Positions 1-5,846 of a stretch of 5,846 nucleotides of DNA are shown here, one piece after another. The notes beneath the pieces are model-generated. The model did no database searches and was not told the origin of the DNA. It saw only the letters and a list, made by a program, of their open reading frames with translations. Where the stretch lies: positions 1 through 5,846 of the forward strand of contig CBDUQI010000293.1 of NCBI GenBank assembly GCA_965369325.1. Reading direction: 5' to 3'. Origin of the DNA: CBDUQI01 sp965369325. Lineage in GTDB: Bacteria > Pseudomonadota > Gammaproteobacteria > Steroidobacterales > JBCBZW01. The translations under genes were made by a program, and so were the position numbers. Within the stretch, counting starts at the first letter, position 1. Each line of letters starts with the position of its first letter.

Positions 1-247
1 CGACGTCTACCAACTCGGTACCATCTCCAATATCGACCGCTCCGGGTACTTTCCCGCCATGACGCCTGCCGCGCAGGGGGTGGGCCAGATTCTGGGACCC
101 AATGTCGCCGCCTCCTTTCTGGGGGCGGGGCTGGGGTACAGCAGCGTGATGTTGTTTTGCGCCGGCGCATCGGTTGTTGCGATGCTGGTGTACGGCGGCA
201 TCCACCGCTGGCTCGCCCGTCACCAACCGGCACTCGCTAACGGCTAG
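1..247 (+). CDS. C-terminal end of a probable MFS transporter (5' partial)
   Basis: The reading frame is open from position 2 to a TAG at 245-247, giving the last 81 residues of a protein that starts outside the window. Its hydrophobic, glycine- and alanine-rich stretches look like the last two membrane helices of a polytopic transporter, roughly residues 28-45 and 47-66 of the visible part. They are followed by a short basic cytoplasmic-type tail (HRWLARHQ). The segment PAAQGVGQILGPNVAA resembles the region before and into helix 11 of major facilitator superfamily permeases, where a small-residue, Gly-Pro-containing helix is typical. Substrate and mechanism cannot be judged from this fragment. 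The next gene is 129 bases downstream on the same strand and is functionally unrelated, so this transporter probably belongs to the preceding transcription unit. MFS membership is an inference from a short segment; that it is a membrane protein C-terminus is much surer. Confidence 0.72.
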   Translation, partial: DVYQLGTISNIDRSGYFPAMTPAAQGVGQILGPNVAASFLGAGLGYSSVMLFCAGASVVAMLVYGGIHRWLARHQPALANG

Positions 248-270
248 CGTTCACCGGCGCTGCAAGCCGG
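235..270 (+). terminator. Pair of small hairpins after the transporter stop; weak terminator candidate
   Basis: Two perfect 5-bp inverted repeats lie next to each other. CGCTA (235-239) pairs with TAGCG (245-249) across a 5-base loop and includes the stop codon. CCGGC (254-258) pairs with GCCGG (266-270) across a 7-base loop. No run of T follows either stem, so a classical intrinsic terminator is not supported. They may slow or end transcription of the upstream gene, or may be chance in GC-rich DNA. Confidence 0.22.
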
Positions 271-350
271 CCTAAGCGTTGCGGGTGCGCAGCAAACAAG
301 TTTCTGGTCGCTGACTTATGTAGGGTCGCGTGCGTGCCTCGCCAGCGCCA

Positions 351-359
351 TGCCATAAT
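351..359 (+). promoter_or_regulatory. Possible extended -10 promoter element before the sigma factor gene
   Basis: TGCCATAAT reads as an extended -10 element: TGn at 351-353 followed by CATAAT at 354-359, five of six matches to TATAAT. The -35 position at 17-bp spacing (331-336, TGCGTG) is poor, which extended -10 promoters can tolerate. Transcription would start near 366, leaving a leader of only about 10 bases before the GTG at 377. It is the most promoter-like sequence in the 129-base gap. A sigma-specific autoregulatory promoter cannot be recognised by eye. Confidence 0.3.
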
Positions 360-376
360 GGCGCCGTTTCGCGGGG

Positions 377-967
377 GTGAGCGTGCAAGAACAACAAGCG
401 ATAACCCGAATGATTAATTCGGCGATGGACGGGGATCAGCAGGCAGCCAATGAGTTGTTTGAAGCTGTCTACGCGGAGTTGCGTCGCATCGCCGGCTCAC
501 AGCGTCGCCGCTGGCAAGGCAACAATACCCTCAACACCACCGCGCTGATTCACGAGGCCTTTGTCAAAATGGCGGGCGGGGATGCGGCCAGTTGGAAGAA
601 TCGGACCCACTTTTACGCGACCGCTGCCAAGGCCATGCGACATATTCTGGTCAGCTACGCTAAACGGCAAAATGCCGGCAAGCGTGGTGGCGGTGCGCAA
701 CACGTTTCCATTGACGATGTACTGGTCCCGGACAAGGCAACTGCCGATGAGGCACTGGCGCTTGATCAGGTGCTGCAGAACCTTGAGCGAATCCATCCGC
801 GGCGCTGCCAGATAGTGGAGTGTCGGTTTTTCGGGGGCATGAGCAACGAGGAAACCGCCTCCGCGCTGGCCTTGTCGGTCTCCACCGTCAAGCGTGAATG
901 GAAACTGGCCAGCGCCTGGCTGTACCGCAGTCTGGAAGGTGGTCAGCCGCCTGCCGCGGCGGAGTAA
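377..967 (+). CDS. ECF-type RNA polymerase sigma factor (PF07638 / TIGR02999 type, ECF43-like)
   Basis: This 196-residue protein should direct RNA polymerase core to a specific set of promoters. Sigma region 2 covers about residues 8-95, with the family hallmarks VYAELRRIA (31-39), TALIHEAF (55-62), the aromatic stretch WKNRTHFYATAAKAMRHIL (73-91) and the basic KRGGG (102-106). Region 4 covers about 128-186, including PRRCQIVECRFFGGMSNEET and the helix-turn-helix SVSTVKREWKLASAWL (167-182). Length is normal for the family. The GTG at 377 is used because sequence similarity begins near residue 9. GTG 383 and ATG 410 are possible alternatives, and none has a well-placed Shine-Dalgarno sequence. 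Aligning HE (59-60) with the usual QE of ECF factors puts N53, T55 and A56 where region 2.2 normally has Asp/Glu. This trait is reported for sigma factors activated by phosphorylation. No anti-sigma gene is adjacent; a Ser/Thr kinase gene follows after 39 bases, probably in the same operon. Confidence 0.93.
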   Translation: MSVQEQQAITRMINSAMDGDQQAANELFEAVYAELRRIAGSQRRRWQGNNTLNTTALIHEAFVKMAGGDAASWKNRTHFYATAAKAMRHILVSYAKRQNAGKRGGGAQHVSIDDVLVPDKATADEALALDQVLQNLERIHPRRCQIVECRFFGGMSNEETASALALSVSTVKREWKLASAWLYRSLEGGQPPAAAE

Positions 968-1006
968 TCGGCGCGATCCTCCCAAGACAATGACGGACGC
1001 ATACCC

Positions 1007-3592
1007 ATGAGTCACGACGATACAGACAGCGATGGTGCCGCCTGCGAATTCGATGATGAGGGCATGTCGGCGGCGGAACGGATTTTTCTGGCCGCCAGCG
1101 ATTTGCCGCCATCGCAACGCGCGCCTTGGGTGGCTAGCCAATGCGCAGGTGATGAGTTGCTGCTGAACGAAGTGCAGCAGATGCTGGGCGCGATGGACGA
1201 GGCGACCGACTACTTTGGCGGTCTGGCTGATCGCCTTGGGCTGGCTAAAGTACTGGACCCGGAGTTCGCCCCCGAGATGCCAGAGCGGATCGGTCAGTAC
1301 CGCCTGATACGATTGCTTGGACGCGGCGGTATGGGCGCGGTGTACTTGGCTGACCGAGCCGACCAGCAGTTCGATAAACAGGTGGCCGTTAAATTGTTGC
1401 CATACGGGGTTGGCGGGCGCGAAGCACGGACACGCTTTCTGGCAGAGCGACAGATTCTGGCCAAACTTGAGCACCCGAACATCGCGCGCCTGCTAGATGG
1501 TGGCATCACCGAGCAGGGTACGCCGTACTTTGTGATGGAGTACGTCGAGGGTGTGCCCATCGACCGCTACTGCAACCAGCATCGGTTAACTGTGCGTGAG
1601 CGCCTGCGCTTGTTCCAGCAGGTGTGTGAGGCGGTGCAGTACGCACATGGCAACCTCATCGTGCACAGGGATATCAAGCCCGGCAACGTGTTGGTGGACC
1701 CGCAGGGCAATGTGCGCTTGCTGGATTTTGGCATTGCCAAAGTGGTGGATGGTGACGGCGCGGGCGAAACCCTGACGCGGGGCGCGCGCGCGATGACGCC
1801 GGCCTACGCTAGCCCGGAAATGGTACGCGGCGAGCTGGTGACCACCGCATCGGATGTGTACGCGCTCGGCGTGTTGTTGTACGAGTTGCTGGCGGGGGTG
1901 CAGCCGCATCAGCTGGATACGCTGTCTGAGGTGCAGATTGCACAAACCATCGCCCAGGAGGAGCCCGCACCGCTCAGTCGCGCGGTCAGCGCAGCGCCCA
2001 GGTCCGGCGACGATCCGCAGGCGGTTGCGGCGACCGCGGCAGACCGCTCTACCAGCCCGGCGCGTTTACGCGCGCAGCTTGAGGGCGATCTGGACAACAT
2101 TGTGGCGATGGCGTTGCGCAAGAGTGTGGAGCATCGCTATCGCTCGGTGGAAAAGCTGTCAGAGGATATCGAGCGTCACCTCACCCGTCTGCCGGTAGCC
2201 GCACGTCCAGCCACGCTGCGCTATCGCGCGGGGCGGTTTTTCGCTCGCAACCGCTTGGTAGTGATATCGGCCTCACTGGCGGCGATCATGCTGGCGGCGG
2301 TGGCCGTTATCGCCACCAACTTCGCGCTGGTCACTCAACGCCAGGCGAATGAGATTGCACTGGAGCGCGATCGCGCTGAACAGGTAAAAGACTTCCTGCT
2401 GGGTGTTTTCAGCCGTGCGAGCCCGCACGTGAATCAGGGCGAGGAGGTGACCGCGCGGGATTTGCTGGATCAGGCGGCTGAGCGGATTAACGAGGAGCTT
2501 AGTGATCAGCCGGATCTGCAGGCGCAGATGCTGGGCACTATGGCGCAGTCCTATACCAATCTTTCCATTTACGACCGCGCGGGTGAGGTGTTGGATGTGC
2601 TGGTGGGGCTGCAGGGCGCCAGCGCCGGTGTTCGCAGCAAAGTGCATGTGGATGCGCTGATGGCAAAAGCCGAGGTAGTTGAGCGCCAGGGTGACTACGA
2701 GGCCGGCCTTGCGCTGGGACGCAAGGCGGTGGAGCTGGCGAGTGAGTTTGATGCGCCGGCAACGCTTGCCCGTGCGCAATTGATCCGCGGACGTATGCTG
2801 CACCGCCTGGGGCAACTGGAGGCAGGTGAGGAGGATTACCGCGCCGCAGTTACCCTACTTGAGGCAAGTGGCGAGCGCGGCACAAATCTGTCGGAGGGAC
2901 TGGCCCACCTGGGCTCGGTGCTGAGCGAGGTGGATAAACTGGACGAGGCGGATGCAGTGCTCACGCGCGCGTTTGAGATTGAGCGTGAGGTGTATGGGCC
3001 TAACCACATGAACCTGGTGGATACGGTGCACAATCTGGCCAACGTCAAACTCAAGCGTGACCTCTACGAGGAATCGTTGGGCATGTATCAACAGTTGCTC
3101 GATATGTACCAGGTGCTGGCCCCGGATGGCCACTCGGATGAGGCGTATTTTCACAATGGTAAAGCTTCGGTTTACCGTGAGATGAATCGTCTGGAGGATG
3201 CTGAGACAAGTGCACGTGCAGCGCTTGCTGCGCTGGAACCGTTTTTTGATGATGCGCATCCCAACGTGATTATTCTGCAGGCCAATCTGGGTGAGGTGCT
3301 GCTACGCAAGGGCGACCCGCAAGCGGCTCGCCCGCTGCTTGAGACGGCGGTTACCGCATTACAGGAAAAGATGCCGGCGCACCCGCGCGTGCAGCGTACG
3401 CAGGTGTCGTTGGGGCAGGTTTACGCCGCGCTCGGCGATGCGCAGCGGGCGCGGCAACTGTTGCAGACGGCGTATCAGGTTTTGCTCGAACGGATGGGTG
3501 AGGATAACGAAATGACTCAAAAAGCCGCCCAGGCGCTCGCAGAGCTTGATGCTGCCGCCACCCCTGCGCCGGCCACCGCCCCAACACCGTAA
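1007..3592 (+). CDS. Transmembrane Ser/Thr protein kinase (PknB-like) with periplasmic TPR array
   Basis: This 861-residue protein is a Hanks-type kinase. An N-terminal helical segment (about 20-80, with LPPSQRAPWVASQCAGD) is typical of kinases paired with this sigma family. The kinase domain spans about 97-393 and looks active: glycine loop LGRGGMGAVYLA (104-115), VAVK with Lys129, helix-C Glu147, HRDIKPGN (220-227) with catalytic Asp222, DFG at 240-242, ASPE at 268-271, and Asp283 in SDVYALG. Thr255, Thr257 and Thr264 are possible activation-loop phosphosites. A basic juxtamembrane stretch leads to one membrane helix (about 417-437). It is followed by a charged helical linker and about eight TPR-like repeats (roughly 506-534, 547-580, 586-620, 628-661, 669-703, 711-745, 753-786 and 794-829), then an Ala/Pro tail. 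The expected topology is kinase in the cytoplasm and TPRs in the periplasm. ATG 1007 has only a weak GGA upstream; ATG 1064 would also keep the kinase domain. The likely substrate is the sigma factor encoded just upstream, by inference from gene order and from published sigma-kinase pairs. Confidence 0.94.
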   Translation: MSHDDTDSDGAACEFDDEGMSAAERIFLAASDLPPSQRAPWVASQCAGDELLLNEVQQMLGAMDEATDYFGGLADRLGLAKVLDPEFAPEMPERIGQYRLIRLLGRGGMGAVYLADRADQQFDKQVAVKLLPYGVGGREARTRFLAERQILAKLEHPNIARLLDGGITEQGTPYFVMEYVEGVPIDRYCNQHRLTVRERLRLFQQVCEAVQYAHGNLIVHRDIKPGNVLVDPQGNVRLLDFGIAKVVDGDGAGETLTRGARAMTPAYASPEMVRGELVTTASDVYALGVLLYELLAGVQPHQLDTLSEVQIAQTIAQEEPAPLSRAVSAAPRSGDDPQAVAATAADRSTSPARLRAQLEGDLDNIVAMALRKSVEHRYRSVEKLSEDIERHLTRLPVAARPATLRYRAGRFFARNRLVVISASLAAIMLAAVAVIATNFALVTQRQANEIALERDRAEQVKDFLLGVFSRASPHVNQGEEVTARDLLDQAAERINEELSDQPDLQAQMLGTMAQSYTNLSIYDRAGEVLDVLVGLQGASAGVRSKVHVDALMAKAEVVERQGDYEAGLALGRKAVELASEFDAPATLARAQLIRGRMLHRLGQLEAGEEDYRAAVTLLEASGERGTNLSEGLAHLGSVLSEVDKLDEADAVLTRAFEIEREVYGPNHMNLVDTVHNLANVKLKRDLYEESLGMYQQLLDMYQVLAPDGHSDEAYFHNGKASVYREMNRLEDAETSARAALAALEPFFDDAHPNVIILQANLGEVLLRKGDPQAARPLLETAVTALQEKMPAHPRVQRTQVSLGQVYAALGDAQRARQLLQTAYQVLLERMGEDNEMTQKAAQALAELDAAATPAPATAPTP

Positions 3593-3636
3593 TATCCGCG
3601 CGTCAACGCCCAACTCAGGCTAGTATTGGAGCCAGT

Positions 3637-3650
3637 GCGCGGGCTCGCGC
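3637..3650 (+). other. GC-rich hairpin between kinase and acylase genes
   Basis: GCGCG (3637-3641) and CGCGC (3646-3650) form a perfect 5-bp stem around a GGCT loop, midway in the 77-base gap after the kinase stop. The following bases (GGTAATCG) contain no T-run, so a factor-independent terminator is unlikely. It could reduce read-through or affect translation of the next gene, or be chance in GC-rich DNA. No convincing promoter was seen in this gap, which leaves co-transcription with the kinase gene possible. Confidence 0.25.
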
Positions 3651-3659
3651 GGTAATCGT

Positions 3660-3664
3660 GGAAG
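3660..3664 (+). promoter_or_regulatory. Ribosome binding site that favours the GTG 3670 start
   Basis: GGAAG lies five bases before the GTG at 3670-3672, close to ideal Shine-Dalgarno spacing. The in-frame ATG at 3781 has only GGGCGA directly abutting it. A start at 3781 would also give a very short signal peptide with no basic residue before the hydrophobic stretch. This site therefore decides in favour of 3670, although it leaves an unusually long segment before the hydrophobic core. Confidence 0.5.
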
Positions 3665-3669
3665 TAACG

Positions 3670-5846
3670 GTGAGCGATAACTGGCAATACAACGACAGAG
3701 CGCATCGTCGCGCATGTGCCGCGCCTGCGGCGTCCCTGACGGAGCCAACGGCAACCCACCCACTTGTCTGTCTCGGGCGAATGGTTTTTGCGTTGGTGAC
3801 GCTAGGGCTGAGTGCCTGTGCGAGCGTGCCTACCAACGTACCCGCACCGGTGGTGATCGCGGGCGAGCGCGCGGTGACGCTGATGCGTGATGAGTACGGC
3901 GTGCCGCACGTGTATGCCGATGATGCCTACGGTCTGTTCTTTGGCTACGGTTATGCGGTGGCACAGGACCGGCTGTTTCAAATGGAGATGGGGCGGCGCA
4001 GTACGCAGGGGCAGGTGGCGCAGGTGCTTGGCCCGGCCTACCTGGAGTTTGACACCGACACTCGGCGTGGCTTCCACCCGCCGTCCATCCGGACGCAAAT
4101 GGACGCGCTGAATGCTAATGATCAAGCCATCTTTGAAGGTTACGCGCAGGGTATGAATGCTTGGATTAAGCAGGTGCAAGAGGCCCCGCAGCAGTATCTG
4201 CCCCGTGAGTTCGCCGAGTTCGGTTTTGACCCACAGTTGTGGAGTGCATACGACGTGGTGATGATGTTCGTGGGCACCCTGGCGAATCGCTATGCCGACT
4301 TCAATACGGAGATTGAGAACGCAAAGATATTGCGCGAGCTCAGTGCGCAGCATGGAACGCAGACGGCAGCGCGGATATTCGATCAGCTTAATCCCCGCAC
4401 GCACCCCACGGCACCGACCACCATTCCCGCCACCGACTGGTCCGCGGACCGTCTAGCCGTGCCCGCATCTGCCGATAGACTACTGGCGCAGTTCGCAGCG
4501 CAGCCGTGGCCGGCAGCGCCGCAGATCCCGGCCTCTACGCCGATCTCCGGTGCCAGCAACTGTTGGGTGTTAGGCAGTGAGCGGGTTAGCGGCGCCAATG
4601 CCATCTTGGTCAATGGCCCGCAGTTTGGCTGGTTCACCCCTTCATACGTCTACTCGGTTGGCCTGCACGGTGCAGGCTTTGAGGTGGTGGGCAATACGCC
4701 TTTCGGGTTGCCGGCACTGCTGTTTGCGCACAACAGCAATATTGCCTGGGGCAGCACCTGGGGTGCCGGCGATATGGTGGATGTGTTCAGTGAGCGGCTG
4801 AATCCTGCCAATGAGAATCAGTACTGGCACAACGGTGGCTGGCGGGAGTATCAGATACGGCATGAGCAGATTGCCGTGCGCGGGGCGCCCACTCAGAGCG
4901 TGAAGATTAAGCGCAGCGTGCATGGGCAAGTGGTGCTTGAGGATGTCGCCAACGGATGGGCTTATGCCAAGCAGCGCACCTGGGACGGGCGCGAGGTCGC
5001 CTCTTTGCTGGCCTGGGTGCACAGTATGCGCGCTGACAACTGGCCGCAGTGGATCGAGCAGGCCGGGCGCAACGCGCTGAACATTAATTGGTATTACGCG
5101 GATCGTCAGGGCAATGCGGGCTACGCCTTTACCGGCGCTTACCCGCAGCGGCACGAGGCCCACGATAACCGCCTGCCGATTAACGGCGAGGGCGCGTTCG
5201 ACTGGCGCGGGTTGCAGGACTTCTCCCGCAACCCGCAGATTCTCAATCCCACCGGTGGCGTGGTGGCGAACTGGAATAACAAGCCGGCAGCGGGCGTGCT
5301 GAACCCGGATGAGTTCTGGTACTCCTGGGCACAGGCGGATCGGGTGGACGTCTTGCACGAGGCGCTGTCGCTGCATGAGCGCTTTTCTGCGGAGCAGGCC
5401 TGGGCGCTTATCGAACACAGTAGTTACGCAGATGTGCACGCGGCCTATTTTGTCCCCCTGATGCGTCGCATGGAGCCGCGCAGCGCGTTTGAGCGAGCGG
5501 TGCTTGAGCAACTGGGGCGGTGGGACTGGCAATCGCGTGATCGCGATGGCGATGGGTACTACGATAGCGCCGGGACAGCCATCTTCCGCACCTTCTTGCA
5601 GATGCTCATTGAGGATATTCTGTTGGACGACTTGGGCTCTGTTTACGGCATGTTCGCGGCGACCGGTTACCCGGCGCCCGACGCACCCACCGCGGCGGGT
5701 GTGAACATCCAGACAGGTACCAAAGCCATCGTCGAAGCACTGCTGAGGCCCGATCCCGTGTACGACTTGCTGAACGGGGAGTTCCCTGAGGCGCAGGTTG
5801 GCCATTCACTGCGCCGCGCGTTGTCTGCGCTGACGCGTGCCCAGGG
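3670..5846 (+). CDS. Penicillin G acylase-like Ntn hydrolase, predicted lipoprotein (3' partial)
   Basis: This is an amidase of the penicillin acylase family (PF01804), resembling E. coli Pac. Such enzymes fold as one precursor, cut themselves into alpha and beta chains, and use the new N-terminal Ser of beta to cleave side-chain amides. After a lipobox at Cys50, the alpha chain shows RDEYGVPHVYA (73-83), GYGYAVAQDRLFQMEM (92-107) and GTLANRYAD (202-210). Ser296 in GA/SNCW is the predicted nucleophile (beta 1). By motif alignment with remembered E. coli numbering, Gln318 (B23), Phe319 (B24), Asn536 (B241) and Arg558 (B263) match at identical spacing. The Ca ligands Glu214 (A152), Asp368 (B73), Asp371 (B76) and Asp547 (B252) also match. 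Pocket residues differ: A-M142 is Leu, A-F146 is Tyr, B-A69 is Trp and B-F71 is Ala. The frame stays open to the window end after 725 codons; about 120-130 C-terminal residues should lie beyond it. The start is 77 bases after the kinase stop. The family is certain; the natural substrate is unknown and need not be a penicillin. Confidence 0.93.
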   Translation, partial: MSDNWQYNDRAHRRACAAPAASLTEPTATHPLVCLGRMVFALVTLGLSACASVPTNVPAPVVIAGERAVTLMRDEYGVPHVYADDAYGLFFGYGYAVAQDRLFQMEMGRRSTQGQVAQVLGPAYLEFDTDTRRGFHPPSIRTQMDALNANDQAIFEGYAQGMNAWIKQVQEAPQQYLPREFAEFGFDPQLWSAYDVVMMFVGTLANRYADFNTEIENAKILRELSAQHGTQTAARIFDQLNPRTHPTAPTTIPATDWSADRLAVPASADRLLAQFAAQPWPAAPQIPASTPISGASNCWVLGSERVSGANAILVNGPQFGWFTPSYVYSVGLHGAGFEVVGNTPFGLPALLFAHNSNIAWGSTWGAGDMVDVFSERLNPANENQYWHNGGWREYQIRHEQIAVRGAPTQSVKIKRSVHGQVVLEDVANGWAYAKQRTWDGREVASLLAWVHSMRADNWPQWIEQAGRNALNINWYYADRQGNAGYAFTGAYPQRHEAHDNRLPINGEGAFDWRGLQDFSRNPQILNPTGGVVANWNNKPAAGVLNPDEFWYSWAQADRVDVLHEALSLHERFSAEQAWALIEHSSYADVHAAYFVPLMRRMEPRSAFERAVLEQLGRWDWQSRDRDGDGYYDSAGTAIFRTFLQMLIEDILLDDLGSVYGMFAATGYPAPDAPTAAGVNIQTGTKAIVEALLRPDPVYDLLNGEFPEAQVGHSLRRALSALTRAQ
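3781..3819 (+). other. Lipoprotein signal: hydrophobic core and lipobox (LSAC) of the acylase
   Basis: The codons read MVFALVTLGLSAC, preceded by Arg at 3778-3780. LSA/C fits the lipobox consensus for signal peptidase II, and Cys at 3817-3819 (residue 50 from GTG 3670) would be lipidated. Residue +2 is Ala rather than Asp, so in an enterobacterial-type system the Lol pathway would send the protein to the outer membrane. The hydrophobic core is short (about 12 residues). The n-region is long if translation begins at 3670, and uncharged if it begins at 3781. Confidence 0.65.
4552..4557 (+). other. Predicted autoproteolytic cleavage site Ala/Ser at the start of the acylase beta chain
   Basis: GCC (4552-4554, Ala295) and AGC (4555-4557, Ser296) lie in SGA/SNCWVLGSE. 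This matches the E. coli processing point, where the beta chain begins SNMW. The Ala/Pro-rich stretch before it (about residues 245-295) lacks the conserved motifs of the chains and corresponds to the linker peptide removed during maturation. Ser296 is expected to be both the processing nucleophile and the catalytic one. Confidence 0.85.

Noticed and set aside
947..962. CCGCC/GGCGG inverted repeat at the end of the sigma factor gene as an attenuator
   Set aside because: It is a 5-bp stem within codons for a Pro/Ala-rich tail and has no T-run. GC-rich codon use explains it.
1064..1066. ATG as the kinase start
   Set aside because: The only GAGGG upstream is one base from the ATG, too close to work well. 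ATG 1007 gives a tidy gap after the sigma factor gene. The kinase domain is intact either way, so this is a preference only.
497..1474. 325-codon open frame on the - strand across the sigma factor and kinase genes
   Set aside because: It is antisense to two genes with clear family motifs and crosses their boundary. It is Arg/His/Gln-rich with no domain, as expected for a shadow frame.
3590..3631. TAATAT, TAGTAT and TTGGAG as promoter elements for the acylase
   Set aside because: Each -10-like match is only 4 of 6, and none pairs with a -35 at proper spacing.
3781..3783. ATG as the acylase start
   Set aside because: It gives a 12-residue signal with no basic residue and has no spaced ribosome site, unlike GTG 3670. 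It remains possible if homologues start there.
3802..4404. 200-codon open frame on the - strand
   Set aside because: It is antisense to the acylase alpha chain, whose conserved motifs account for the coding signal.
4642..5805. 387-codon open frame on the - strand
   Set aside because: It lies wholly inside the acylase gene, antisense to conserved catalytic motifs. Its translation shows no recognisable domain. Long antisense frames are common opposite GC-rich genes.
1..5846. Mobile elements, CRISPR repeats, tRNA/rRNA genes or riboswitches
   Set aside because: No direct-repeat arrays, terminal inverted repeats, transposase-like frames or recognisable RNA gene signatures were seen on either strand by reading. 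A covariance-model scan would be needed to exclude a small RNA.

Overview
This 5.85 kb window is GC-rich, densely coding bacterial DNA. All genes are on the + strand. The codon choice, the gene types and the close likeness of the last gene to E. coli-type penicillin G acylase suggest a Gram-negative proteobacterium, most likely a gammaproteobacterium. That placement is an inference; there is no rRNA or other phylogenetic marker here.

Layout. Positions 1-247 are the last 81 codons of a membrane transporter, probably of the major facilitator superfamily (MFS). Positions 248-376 are a short intergenic stretch with small hairpins and a possible extended -10 promoter. Positions 377-967 encode an ECF-type sigma factor of the PF07638/TIGR02999 kind. 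After a 39-base gap, 1007-3592 encode an 861-residue transmembrane Ser/Thr protein kinase, with a complete cytoplasmic kinase domain, one membrane helix and about eight TPR repeats predicted to lie in the periplasm. After a further 77 bases, a penicillin-acylase-family Ntn hydrolase begins (preferred start 3670) and runs off the right edge. It has a lipobox, so it is probably a membrane-anchored lipoprotein.

How the parts may work together. The sigma factor and kinase look like one signalling unit. No anti-sigma factor is present. The sigma factor lacks the acidic residues that ECF factors normally use in region 2.2 and has threonines there instead. This matches the published EcfP/PknT (ECF43) arrangement, in which a partner Ser/Thr kinase phosphorylates the sigma factor to switch it on. 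The periplasmic TPR array would be the sensor or the protein-docking part. The acylase lies immediately downstream on the same strand and could be co-transcribed or a target, but the sequence does not prove that.

The most notable points are the likely phosphorylation-dependent sigma factor and the acylase. The acylase keeps the catalytic and calcium-binding residues of penicillin G acylase, changes several residues of its acyl-binding pocket, and carries a lipoprotein signal. No RNA genes, insertion sequences, CRISPR arrays or attachment sites were seen, and no stretch longer than 300 bases lacks a gene.
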